Assembly (NCBI RefSeq): GCF_002934665.1
Contig: NZ_NIRS01000001.1
Coordinates: 930,001-994,000 of the forward strand
Length of the DNA: 64,000 bases
DNA from: Pseudomonas laurylsulfatiphila
GTDB lineage: Bacteria; Pseudomonadota; Gammaproteobacteria; Pseudomonadales; Pseudomonadaceae
Direction of reading: 5' to 3'
Every line of letters begins with the position of its first letter. Within the stretch, counting starts at the first letter, position 1. The position numbers and the translations under genes are program-made. The notes under the pieces are model-generated. The model was not told where the DNA came from. It did not search any database and saw only the letters and a program-made list of their open reading frames with translations. Shown here one piece after another: positions 37,451 to 46,008 of this stretch.

Positions 37451-37540
37451 CCCCGCTCGTGGTATTGGTCATCGCGTGTTCCGAGGCACGTTGGTGCGCC
37501 TTACGGGTCATCGATCTCGTGAACAACAGTACGAGCGGGG
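37451..37540. promoter_or_regulatory. Spaced inverted repeat in the ligase/LysR divergent promoter
   Basis: CCCCGCTCGT (37451-37460) and ACGAGCGGGG (37531-37540) are perfect inverted 10-mers 70 bases apart in the 140-base gap. The left copy carries the ribosome-binding site of the ligase fusion. It could be a regulator site pair that loops DNA or, if transcribed, a hairpin that hides the ribosome site. The direct repeat GGTCATCG (near 37467 and 37506) lies inside. Confidence 0.55.
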
Positions 37541-37583
37541 TCGTGAGCTCGACAAACGACATTGGTTTTACTTGGATGACAAA

Positions 37584-38549
37584 ATGTCACGTGAAAAGAA
37601 GATCCTCATCCCTGCGGAAAGCGTGCGACAACTACCCGCGCTCAATGCCTTTGAAGCCGCTGCGCGGCTGGGCTCCTTTCAAGAGGCCGCGACGTTCCTG
37701 CACCTGACGCCTTCGGCAATCAGTCACCAGGTTCGAAGGTTGGAAGGCGTATTGGGTGTGGCGCTTTTTGTTCGACGCAATCGTCAAATCGAATTGACCG
37801 AAAGCGGTCGCAAGCTGCAGCTTCACGTCAGCCGGGGGTTGGCCGAAATCTCTATCGGGCTTCAGGCGGTCAAACAAGCCAGTGACACCAGCCCTTTACG
37901 CATCAGTGTGGCGCCCAGTTTCGCGGCTACCTACCTGAGTGCGGGCATGGCGCAGTTCGAACGTGAGAACCCGGATATCACCGTGCATATGGAGTTTTCA
38001 TCCAGAGTGGCCGATCTGGAAGCCCGCGAGCTGGACATTGCCATTCGCCACACCACGCAAACCCGATTCAACGTATTTTCGGAAAAACTGGCGGATGTTT
38101 CCGGTGCGCCTGTCTGTGCACCGCAAATACGGGCAAGACTCGTTGCCGGGGAGCGTATCGAGAGTATCCCTCGCATTGCGCTAGCCCAGGCGCCTGGGGT
38201 CTGGACGCTTTGGAATCAAGCCGCCGGACGCATGGATATCCCGCCACAGCGTGAGCTGCTTTTTGAAAATCTGAGTGATGGCCTGCAGGCGGCCATTGAC
38301 GGTCACGGATTGATGATGGCTCCGCTGGGGCTTATCGAAAAGCACCTGAAGAATGGCCAATTGGTCCTGCCTTTCAAGGAGAGGCTGGAGCGAGTGTCTG
38401 CCTACCGCCTGCTGTGTCTCAATGGCAATGAGATGTCTCCCAAAGTCTTGCGGCTGCGGCGCTGGTTAAAGGCTGTGATTCGCAAAAGCGGCCATTTCGG
38501 CGACGGTCTCGATGTCGCCAGCCATCAGGTCCCGCGCGAAGATCGATAA
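37584..38549 (+). CDS. LysR-family regulator (GcvA-like), divergent from the ligase fusion
   Basis: A 321-residue LysR protein of the GcvA branch: 'LPALNAFEAAARLGSFQEAATFLHLTPSAISHQVRRLE' is its helix-turn-helix, and 'LFVRRNRQIELTESG' follows. The effector domain is at about 105-310. Codon use is less GC-rich than that of regions 1-3. The divergent layout points to control of the ligase-crotonase operon. The ATG at 37584 is taken as start because earlier in-frame codons (from 37434) run through the promoter repeat. Confidence 0.88.
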   Translation: MSREKKILIPAESVRQLPALNAFEAAARLGSFQEAATFLHLTPSAISHQVRRLEGVLGVALFVRRNRQIELTESGRKLQLHVSRGLAEISIGLQAVKQASDTSPLRISVAPSFAATYLSAGMAQFERENPDITVHMEFSSRVADLEARELDIAIRHTTQTRFNVFSEKLADVSGAPVCAPQIRARLVAGERIESIPRIALAQAPGVWTLWNQAAGRMDIPPQRELLFENLSDGLQAAIDGHGLMMAPLGLIEKHLKNGQLVLPFKERLERVSAYRLLCLNGNEMSPKVLRLRRWLKAVIRKSGHFGDGLDVASHQVPREDR

Positions 38550-38553
38550 CCTT

Positions 38554-39558
38554 TCATTCGAACAACTGACGGCGCCTGGCTCCCGGCGACATGGAAAACC
38601 AGCGCTGGCAAGCGCGATTGAACACGCTCTGTTCGCTATAGCCGAGCAGACCGGCAACCTGGGACATCGGCATGTGCCGCTCCGCCAGATAGTGGTCGGC
38701 ACGGTCACGCCGCAGGCTCTCGACGATTTCATCGAAGCTTCGCCCCTGCTCGGCCAGCCTTCGCTGCAACATACGCACGTGCATGCCCAGTTGCTCGGCA
38801 ATCAATGGCAAACGGCAACGCTGTATCGGCATCATGCGCAAGACCAGGCGCTCGACCTGACTGACGACATCCGACGTCGCTTGCAAGTCGAACTGCTGGA
38901 AATACTGTTCCAGTGCGCGATGCAGGTAGGGCGCTTGCTGTTCGATCCGCTGATTGAGTTGTTCGTCACGAAGTACCAGGGCGTTGCAGGATTGACCGGT
39001 GCAAACCACGGTTTTGAAATAGCGCCGGTACCGTGCTTGAGCCACTGAGTGATTGGCGGAAAACAGAACGGCCTGGGCAACGAAGTTGTCGCCATACAGC
39101 AACTTCATACCGTTATGCGCCACCCCCATTGCCAGCTCCACCATTTGCCGTCGCGGGGTCGGTCCGGTCAGGCGGATGTCGATCAACAGGCGCGGCGCGT
39201 GGTTCTCGCTCAGGTCCAGATCAAGCTGGATGCCCGGGCTGTGGTAGCCGATAAAACGGATGATCTGCTCCAACGCCTCCCCTGCCGTTGCGCACGTCCG
39301 AGCGATGACCGCAATCGGCCCCAAGACGTGCAAGTCCTGGTACTCGGCCATGCGCAGGCCAAAATCAGGGCAATCCAGCTCTCGTGCGGCAAACTCCAGC
39401 AGCCCGACCAGCGAACGCAACGGTACCCGTGCCTCCTCGTCCATCAGCACGTCCGGATGGATGCGGAAGCGCTCGAGCATGAGGTCAGCTTGCCCGCCAA
39501 GCTGGCTTGCCACCTCACGGAATCCGGTCAACGAGCTTGATCTGATCAATGTAGTCAT
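38554..39558 (-). CDS. AraC-family regulator with arabinose-binding-type N-domain
   Basis: A 334-residue regulator. The N-terminal ligand domain (about 25-205) is of the OruR/ArgR-like type seen as 'arabinose-binding' in databases. The AraC double helix-turn-helix is at about 235-330, with 'AEQLGMHVRMLQRRLAEQGRSFDEIV' and 'AGLLGYSEQSVFNRACQRWFSMSP'. ATG 39558 is chosen; the frame extends to 39684. It is convergent with the LysR gene, only four bases apart, and divergent from the GMC oxidoreductase gene, which it probably controls. Confidence 0.9.
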   Translation of the reverse strand: MTTLIRSSSLTGFREVASQLGGQADLMLERFRIHPDVLMDEEARVPLRSLVGLLEFAARELDCPDFGLRMAEYQDLHVLGPIAVIARTCATAGEALEQIIRFIGYHSPGIQLDLDLSENHAPRLLIDIRLTGPTPRRQMVELAMGVAHNGMKLLYGDNFVAQAVLFSANHSVAQARYRRYFKTVVCTGQSCNALVLRDEQLNQRIEQQAPYLHRALEQYFQQFDLQATSDVVSQVERLVLRMMPIQRCRLPLIAEQLGMHVRMLQRRLAEQGRSFDEIVESLRRDRADHYLAERHMPMSQVAGLLGYSEQSVFNRACQRWFSMSPGARRRQLFE

Positions 39559-39690
39559 GTCGTCAAAGATCAAATAATTGGCATGAGAGGTCAATAATTT
39601 TCTACCGCCTTCAGCCAACAATCGGTCCCAGGTACCTTTGTTGCTTCCTGGTGAAGCAGCCCCTGTTCGCTCGCTCGGGATCATTGTGTG

Positions 39691-41277
39691 ATGGAATTCG
39701 ACTACGTAATCATTGGTGCCGGTTCAGCCGGCTGTGTCCTGGCCAACCGCTTGAGTGCAAATCCCGAAATCACGGTATGTTTGCTGGAGGCCGGTCCGGA
39801 AGACCGCTCGCCTTTGATCCATGCCCCGGTGGGCGTCGCGGCGATCCTGCCGAGCCGACACGTCAATTGGGCATTTCACACAGTACCGCAACCCGGCTTG
39901 AACGGACGTCGCGGCTACCAGCCACGCGGCAAGGTCCTGGGCGGAAGCAGTTCGATCAACGGCATGGTGTATATCCGTGGCCACCACAGTGACTTCGACG
40001 ATTGGCAGGCGCTGGGCAATCCCGGCTGGTCGTTCGCCGATGTACTGCCGTACTTTCGCAAGAGTGAAATGAGCCACCGCGGCGCATGCGACTACCACGG
40101 GGCGCAGGGTGAACTCTATGTCGGCAAGAACCCGATGCATCCCGTCACGCAAGCGTTCATCGAGGCGGGTCAGATGGCCGGACACCGCCACAATCCCGAC
40201 TTCAATGGCGTCGACCAGGAAGGCGTTGGCCAGTTCGATGTGACGATCCGCAACGGTCGGCGCTGGAGCACGGCCACCGCGTTCCTCAAACCGGTTCGAC
40301 ACCTGCGCAAGAACCTCACGGTGCTGACTTCGGCCGCGGCCGAACGCATTGTGCTCGAAGGCAAAAAAGCCGTCGGTGTCGAGCTGCGCCTCAAGGGCAA
40401 TCGCCAGACCATAAAAGCACGCCGGGAAGTCCTGCTGAGTGCCGGTTGTTTCGGCAGCCCACAATTGCTGATGCTCTCGGGGATTGGCCCGCAAGAGGAA
40501 CTCAAACCCCAAGGCATCACGGTGCAGCACGAACTGCCCGGTGTCGGGCAAAACCTGCAGGACCATCCGGATGTCGTGCTCAGCTACAGGAGCCAGGATA
40601 CGTCATTGATGGGTGTCTCACTGCGCGGCAGTGTGAAGATGGGCAGGGCATTGATCGACTATGCCCGTCATCGGCGCGGCCCTTTTGTGAGCAACTTCGC
40701 CGAAGGTGGCGGCTTCCTGAAAACCGATGCCACACTTGCACGCCCGGATATCCAGCTGCATTCGGTGATCGCGATGATCGACGACCACAACCGCAAGCTG
40801 CACTGGGGTCACGGCTTCAGTTGCCACGTCTGCGTGTTACGGCCCAAGAGCATCGGCAGCGTCGGCTTGCAATCAAACGACCCGAGCGCCCCACCGCGCA
40901 TCGACCCGAACATTCTCGGGCATGACGACGATGTCGAGACCCTGCTCACGGGCTACCGCATGACCCGGAATATCATTCAACAAGCGCCGATGGCGCGTTA
41001 TGGCTTGAAGGATATGTTCAGCGCGGGCTTGTACGGCGATGAACAGTTGATCGAACTGTTGCGCCAGCGTACCGACACCATTTATCACCCGGTCGGTACC
41101 TGCAAGATGGGCAACGACGAGCATGCGGTGGTGGACAGCCAATTGCGCGTGCATGGCATCGAGGGGCTGCGGGTGGTGGATGCCTCGATCATGCCGACGC
41201 TGGTGGGCGGCAACACCAACGCCGCTTCAATCATGATCGCCGAACGCGCGGCGCACTGGGTGTCCACGAGTGGGTGA
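39691..41277 (+). CDS. GMC-family alcohol/choline dehydrogenase-like oxidoreductase
   Basis: A 528-residue FAD enzyme. The FAD loop 'VIIGAGSAGCVLANRL' is at residue 5-20, and GMC signature 1 'GKVLGGSSSINGMVYIRG' is near 85. Signature 2 is 'GCFGSPQLLMLSGIGP' near 255. The catalytic His is in 'IYHPVGTCKMG' near 470, with its partner in 'GGNTNAASIMIAERAA'. It oxidises a primary alcohol to the aldehyde. The neighbouring ALDH and ligase could continue to the acid and acyl-CoA, so it is a plausible first enzyme of the same pathway. The ATG at 39691 is chosen over GTG 39688. Confidence 0.92.
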   Translation: MEFDYVIIGAGSAGCVLANRLSANPEITVCLLEAGPEDRSPLIHAPVGVAAILPSRHVNWAFHTVPQPGLNGRRGYQPRGKVLGGSSSINGMVYIRGHHSDFDDWQALGNPGWSFADVLPYFRKSEMSHRGACDYHGAQGELYVGKNPMHPVTQAFIEAGQMAGHRHNPDFNGVDQEGVGQFDVTIRNGRRWSTATAFLKPVRHLRKNLTVLTSAAAERIVLEGKKAVGVELRLKGNRQTIKARREVLLSAGCFGSPQLLMLSGIGPQEELKPQGITVQHELPGVGQNLQDHPDVVLSYRSQDTSLMGVSLRGSVKMGRALIDYARHRRGPFVSNFAEGGGFLKTDATLARPDIQLHSVIAMIDDHNRKLHWGHGFSCHVCVLRPKSIGSVGLQSNDPSAPPRIDPNILGHDDDVETLLTGYRMTRNIIQQAPMARYGLKDMFSAGLYGDEQLIELLRQRTDTIYHPVGTCKMGNDEHAVVDSQLRVHGIEGLRVVDASIMPTLVGGNTNAASIMIAERAAHWVSTSG

Positions 41278-41425
41278 TCCTGCTGTCGAATAGACCTTCG
41301 GCGTTACTGCTGGAGGTCAGCGGTTTCGGTACAAAACGTTCCGAACAGTGCGGCAGTGCTTTGAGGTGATTTGTTCCTGATCAGCTAAGGTAACTGGGTC
41401 AACCACCCGTTTGGGCAGATCATCC

Positions 41426-42085
41426 ATGAACGCCTACTTCACCCTGTTCTTCGGCATGTTCACTACCCTGCTGGCAATCATCAATCCTCTGGAAGCCATC
41501 CCGGTGTTCCTGGGTCTGTTGCAAGACAAGGATGCCGCCGAACAGCGTCAGGTGGCGCGCAAGGCCTGCCTTTATGCGCTGCTGTTGATGTTTTTCTTTT
41601 TGATTTTCGGCAACCTGCTGCTGCGTTTGTTTGAAGTTCCGCTGAGTATGATTCGGGTGGTCGGCGGGGTGATCCTGATGCGGATCGGGTTCGAGCTTTT
41701 TGCGCCCTCGCCCGACAGCAGCCTGATTCCAAGCGGTGGCAAAGGCGACGAGGACGTATCTTTCATCCCCATGGCCATGCCGATCATGTTCGGCCCCGGC
41801 GCCATTGCCACGGTGATTGGCCTGACAAGTACCATCAAGGACTCCGACCGCGCCATACTGTCCTTCGCCGTCGTGGCGCTGGCGATCTGCGCCACCATGC
41901 TGGTCACTTACCTCTCTTTGGCCTACGCCAACAACATCCTCAAGAAGATTGGCCCGCAAGGCATCGATGCCGCGACCCGCATCGTCGGTTTCTTCGTTTC
42001 GGCGATGGGCGTGGGGCTGATCTTTCACGGGACGGTGGAGTTTCTCCAGTCGTATGGGGTGTTACTCAACGGTGTAGCGAAGTAA
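41426..42085 (+). CDS. MarC-family integral membrane protein
   Basis: A 219-residue protein with six membrane segments and the MarC pattern 'IINPLEAIPVFL' near residue 18 and 'AMPIMFGPGAIATVIGL' near 120, the two pore-like repeats of the family. The function of MarC proteins is not settled; a role in multidrug resistance was withdrawn. ATG 41426 is taken as start. It is monocistronic, and a REP doublet follows. Confidence 0.9.
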   Translation: MNAYFTLFFGMFTTLLAIINPLEAIPVFLGLLQDKDAAEQRQVARKACLYALLLMFFFLIFGNLLLRLFEVPLSMIRVVGGVILMRIGFELFAPSPDSSLIPSGGKGDEDVSFIPMAMPIMFGPGAIATVIGLTSTIKDSDRAILSFAVVALAICATMLVTYLSLAYANNILKKIGPQGIDAATRIVGFFVSAMGVGLIFHGTVEFLQSYGVLLNGVAK

Positions 42086-42153
42086 GACTGAAAGCTCTCC
42101 CGCAAAAAAACGGGCGCCTGTCTGGGTAATGTCAGTCAGTTAAGGAGATAAAC

Positions 42154-42245
42154 CTGTAGGAGCCGGCTTGCTGGCGATTGCGCAGGTACAGTCGACACAA
42201 TTGTCGTCTGATCAAGCGCTATCGCCAGCAAGCCGGCTCCTACAG
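42154..42245. repeat. REP doublet, GAGCCGGCTTGC type
   Basis: CTGTAGGAGCCGGCTTGCTG and its inverse at 42154 and 42245. It lies between MarC and the convergent arylsulfatase and is of the same class as 50094-50187. Confidence 0.88.
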
Positions 42246-42289
42246 TGATTGCCGTTTTCTCACGCTTAACTGATCGGCCTTACGCCTGT

Positions 42290-44002
42290 TTAATCGTGTC
42301 CGTTATGACCACTCTGCCGCATGGCTTTGAGAATGCCGTCCAGGTTGTAGGTTTCCGGCGCCTGCATGGGAGGGAAGTCCTTGTACGACATCAACTCCTT
42401 CTCCCAGAGCAACTGTCCGATCGGCAGCATGTTCCAGTTGTAGATATAGGCGTTACCCGGTGAGCCCAAGGCACCGCCATAGCCGGTGATGGACTTGGCG
42501 TCAGCACCGACGGTTGTTTCAAAAGGGTCGCGCTTGAGGTTGAGCAGTTGGGTCCAGTGGAAAGTGGTCGCGCCATACAACCCGCCCGTGGCGGTATCCG
42601 GCACCATGGTGTAGTACATCTTCCAGTTCTTGTAGCGCACTGCCGAAGGTTGCGAGCCGGTGTAGTAGAAGAAGGTGTCGCGCGCCGACTTGTCGGACTT
42701 GCCGGTCAGGTAGTCCGTCTGATCCACGCCATCGAGCTTGGTCTTGACGATGCCGGGGTAATTGCCCGCCATGATCTGCTCGTTCAGCTCAGTGCCCTTC
42801 TTGCCGCCAGCGATACTGACCAGTGTCGGCACCCAGTCGAGTGAGGCAAAGATGTCGGTCAGGACCGTGCCTGGCTTGATCACCCCAGGCCAGCGGATGA
42901 CCAGCGGAGCGCGCATGCCACCTTCCCAGGTGGTCAGCTTGCCGCCCTTGAACGGGGTCGTACCGCCGTCGGGGAAGGTAATGGTTTCCGCGCCGTTGTC
43001 GGTGGTGAAGACGACAATGGTGTTGTCCAGTTGGCCCATGTCCTCGAGTTTCTTCAGGACATAACCAATGTTGTCATCCAGTTGTTTCATGCCCGCTTCG
43101 TTGGTGCCCCAGTCTTTTCCGCCGGGCTCACCGACCATGGCGTCATACTTGGGTGGCAGTACCGTGGTGATGTGCATGCGTGCCGGGTTGTACCAGACGA
43201 AGAAGGGTTTACTGGTCTTCTTCGGATCGTTGCGGTCGAGGAAGTCGATGACCTTGGCGGAGATTTCTTCATCCACGGACTTCGAGCGTTCCAGCGTCAG
43301 CGGCCCTTCGTCCTTGCATGTGGTGTTCTTCTGCGTACCGTCGCTGGAGACGCAGGACATGACCGGACGAGGTGGCGTCAGGCAGGTACCTTCCCGCGGA
43401 TCGATGGCGCCAGGCACGTCCGGCAGCCCGTTGATCGGTGTGGCCTTGCAGGGTGGGGCGATGCCCTGCACCTGCGGCGTCTTGTTGATGTCGACAAAGC
43501 TCACGCCCTGCATCGCGTCGAGGTGATAGAGGTAACCCCAGAACTCCTGGAAGCCGTGGGAAGTCGGCAGTGCCTCAAAATTGTCACCCAGGTGGTTCTT
43601 GCCAAATTCGCCCGTGTTATAGCCCAGATCTAGCAGGAACTTGGACAGTGCGGGGGTGCCTGGGCGCAGCCATGACGGGCTGCCGGGCAATTGCGGCGGG
43701 ATCATGCCGGTTCGCAGCGGGTGCATCCCGGTAAAGAAAGCGTTGCGCCCCGCCGTACAACTCTGCTCGGCGTAGTAGGTCATGAATTTCGCGCCTTCCT
43801 GGGCGATGCGATCGATATTCGGCGTTTCACCCACTGCAAGGCCCTGGTGATAGATGCTCGGCTGCATCCAGCCGATGTCATCGGCCATGATGAACATGAT
43901 GTTGGGTTTCTTGTCGGCCGCTTGAGTCACTGTCGACAGGCTGGCTGCACCGGCAAGACTGCTTAACGCCAATCCCGTCAGTACAAGTTTTCTCAGTTTC
44001 AT
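42290..44002 (-). CDS. Periplasmic arylsulfatase-family sulfatase
   Basis: A 570-residue type I sulfatase. The Sec signal peptide is at residues 1-29 (cleavage after 'VTQA'). The N-terminal metal Asp residues are in 'FIMADDIGWMQ', and the formylglycine site is Cys 82 in 'EQSCTAGRNAFFTG', the CxAxR form that needs a maturase. Further metal ligands are in 'TTDNGAETITFPDG'. It hydrolyses sulfate esters in the periplasm and is likely to supply sulfur. No maturase gene or sulfate transporter lies in the window. A second, unrelated sulfatase gene follows at 46009. Confidence 0.92.
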   Translation of the reverse strand: MKLRKLVLTGLALSSLAGAASLSTVTQAADKKPNIMFIMADDIGWMQPSIYHQGLAVGETPNIDRIAQEGAKFMTYYAEQSCTAGRNAFFTGMHPLRTGMIPPQLPGSPSWLRPGTPALSKFLLDLGYNTGEFGKNHLGDNFEALPTSHGFQEFWGYLYHLDAMQGVSFVDINKTPQVQGIAPPCKATPINGLPDVPGAIDPREGTCLTPPRPVMSCVSSDGTQKNTTCKDEGPLTLERSKSVDEEISAKVIDFLDRNDPKKTSKPFFVWYNPARMHITTVLPPKYDAMVGEPGGKDWGTNEAGMKQLDDNIGYVLKKLEDMGQLDNTIVVFTTDNGAETITFPDGGTTPFKGGKLTTWEGGMRAPLVIRWPGVIKPGTVLTDIFASLDWVPTLVSIAGGKKGTELNEQIMAGNYPGIVKTKLDGVDQTDYLTGKSDKSARDTFFYYTGSQPSAVRYKNWKMYYTMVPDTATGGLYGATTFHWTQLLNLKRDPFETTVGADAKSITGYGGALGSPGNAYIYNWNMLPIGQLLWEKELMSYKDFPPMQAPETYNLDGILKAMRQSGHNGHD

Positions 44003-44284
44003 GAACTTGATCCTCTTCCAGTTGATTCACATAACTACCCATCTCGGATACGTCGTGCTCTCATCTCTCAAGGCTCAAAAACTTCAACTGCCCCATCCTT
44101 AATACTGACGGTCATCCGTCACGGGTGCGGCTTCCTTAAATATGTTGAGCTTTGACCGCAATGGCGTTTGGCTCCAGTCCTATGCATACCCAGTGTTCAG
44201 CCCTACCATTAACCGGATGGTGAGTATAGACGCGCCTTTACAAGGAGTCGGCCGCAAAGCCGCCCCTCCATGGATCACATCATT
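44003..44284. other. Intergenic stretch between arylsulfatase and lipoprotein genes
   Basis: 282 bases upstream of the arylsulfatase gene and downstream of the lipoprotein gene. It is AT-richer than the coding sequence around it and presumably holds the arylsulfatase promoter. No site is clear enough to name. Confidence 0.5.
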
Positions 44285-44731
44285 TCAGCGCTTTGCCTGC
44301 GCGACATCGCCGCAGAAAATATCGACGCTGCCATCTTCGGGTGATGTACGCACGACGATGGAATATTTTCCGGAAAGCAACTCTGACGTGGCGATAGGCG
44401 CATTACGGTAAAAACTCCAACCATTGGACCCGGCTTCATTTTTTGTATTGACCTTATCGTTCATTGCATAGGCGACAGGTCCGGGTTGCTGACAGCTGCC
44501 TTTGTTGATGAAGGTGTAAATGCGCGGCGGCAGGAGGGTTCCGGTCGGAACGCCAGTGATATAGAAATCAAAATTGGTTTGGTTGCCTTCGGCTGTCAGT
44601 GTGGCGTTGCCCGTCTGGCCCGCATTGCGGTGGGTGGCAGCCAGAGGCAGATTCATTGAATGGTTTGAAGCCGTGCTGCAACCGAAAAGACCTGCCATGA
44701 GTAGCGCGAGTGGAACGATGCGGGTATTCAT
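44285..44731 (-). CDS. Hypothetical lipoprotein
   Basis: A 148-residue lipoprotein: signal peptide with lipobox 'LFGCSTAS', Cys at about residue 18, Ser at +2, so an outer membrane location is predicted. The mature part is a small beta-rich domain with 'NFDFYITGVPTGTLLPPRIYTFINKGSC', weakly like CHRD/SOD-type beta folds. It has two more Cys that may pair. It has no recognised family. The start at 44731 gives the signal peptide; the frame runs on to 44854. It lies between the arylsulfatase and the LysR gene on the same strand. Confidence 0.7.
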   Translation of the reverse strand: MNTRIVPLALLMAGLFGCSTASNHSMNLPLAATHRNAGQTGNATLTAEGNQTNFDFYITGVPTGTLLPPRIYTFINKGSCQQPGPVAYAMNDKVNTKNEAGSNGWSFYRNAPIATSELLSGKYSIVVRTSPEDGSVDIFCGDVAQAKR

Positions 44732-44895
44732 AACAACCTCCAAAAGTGGAAGAAGTGCATGGGGGAACATTGGGTATAGCTCATTAATAAATGGGCTGTA
44801 CCTCAATAAATCCGCATTGGACAACTTCGCACCTGTCACCCGGCGATCAGGCAAAAAATAGAAGAAACGCTGACAGTGTCATCTGTCCCTGGCTT

Positions 44896-45855
44896 TCACG
44901 CCTCCATGATCTTGACCAACAGACTTTCGCGCTGGCAAACGTCGGCCTCCACTGCCCTCACTTCTTTCATGAACACCTCTACCGCGGGTGGCAGCGAACG
45001 TTCCTTGAGATAAATGAAGCCGTACCGGGTACGCAGTGCGAGGTCCTGAACAGGTAACGGCACGATTTCACCCGCCGACAATTCGCGCTCGAACGTCGAC
45101 AGATTCCCCAGCGCCAGGGAGTTGCTGTTCTCGACGAACTTCACGATTTGCATGGGGACATCAATTTCGATGGCCGGTACGAAGTCTCCGGTCAGCGCAT
45201 CATAGGCACCGGCGCAGCCCAGCGTTGCCGGAAGCAAATGGGTCGCCAATCGCAAGGGAATGCGCGAGGCCACCCAGGGGTAATCGAGTGTTTGTGCCAG
45301 CGTCAGGGAACGGTTTTGCGCAAGCAGCGGATGGTCCGGGCGGCAGAACAGGCGGCCTTCATGCTCCCCCAACAGCTCGCAGGTGAGTTCTTCCCGGCCT
45401 TGCAACGTGCTGATTTCAGCGATGCCCAGATCCACCACGCCGGTTGTGACCTGGTGAGCCACCTCCCGCCACCCGGCCACATGGGCCGTCACCCTGATTT
45501 GCGGATGTCGGGCATGCATCCGCGCGATGCCGGCGTAGCCGCTGATGATGCTGGGGTAAGGACCGAAAGCGACTTTCAGTGCGCCGATATCCCCACCCGC
45601 CAGTAAGGCGATGTCACGCCGCAGGTCCTGCTCCGCCACCAACAGGCGCCGACTCTTCTCCTGAAGCAAATGACCAAATGCAGTCAATACAACTCCATCG
45701 GTGCGTCGATCGAACAACGTGACCCCGAGTTCGCGCTCCAGCAACTGGATGCTTTTACTCAGCGCCGGCTGAGAAACACCCAATGCCTTCGCTGCCCGGC
45801 CAAAATGTGCGTGCTCGATCAATGCCAAAAACTGACGTAGACGGTTCGGCGTCAT
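44896..45855 (-). CDS. LysR-family regulator, divergent from the alkylsulfatase gene
   Basis: A 319-residue LysR protein. The helix-turn-helix is at residues 5-62 ('HFGRAAKALGVSQPALSKSIQLLERELGVTLFDRR'), the effector domain at 92-300. It is divergent from the alkylsulfatase gene with 153 bases between. A palindrome, ATAAC-N6-GTTAT, overlaps its own ribosome site. SdsB, a LysR activator of the SDS hydrolase gene sdsA, has this position in other Pseudomonas; a similar role is inferred. Confidence 0.9.
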   Translation of the reverse strand: MTPNRLRQFLALIEHAHFGRAAKALGVSQPALSKSIQLLERELGVTLFDRRTDGVVLTAFGHLLQEKSRRLLVAEQDLRRDIALLAGGDIGALKVAFGPYPSIISGYAGIARMHARHPQIRVTAHVAGWREVAHQVTTGVVDLGIAEISTLQGREELTCELLGEHEGRLFCRPDHPLLAQNRSLTLAQTLDYPWVASRIPLRLATHLLPATLGCAGAYDALTGDFVPAIEIDVPMQIVKFVENSNSLALGNLSTFERELSAGEIVPLPVQDLALRTRYGFIYLKERSLPPAVEVFMKEVRAVEADVCQRESLLVKIMEA

Positions 45856-45858
45856 CTC

Positions 45859-45874
45859 ATAACCTTTATGTTAT
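45859..45874. promoter_or_regulatory. LysR-type operator before the LysR/alkylsulfatase genes
   Basis: ATAAC-CTTTAT-GTTAT, a perfect palindrome of the T-N11-A form, begins four bases before the LysR start codon and overlaps its AAGG ribosome site. It would allow autoregulation. The remaining gap to 46008 is AT-rich and probably holds the sdsA promoter. Confidence 0.6.
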
Positions 45875-46008
45875 CGAAAGCCTTTAAAACAGAATTTTTC
45901 GGAATTAAATCAATATGCTATTCATGGTTCGACGGGTCAAGCCGAGAACGCAGAACACTTGCGTTGCCTTGACGCCCCTGGACATTTCATCTGGCGCAGG
46001 AACCTTTC

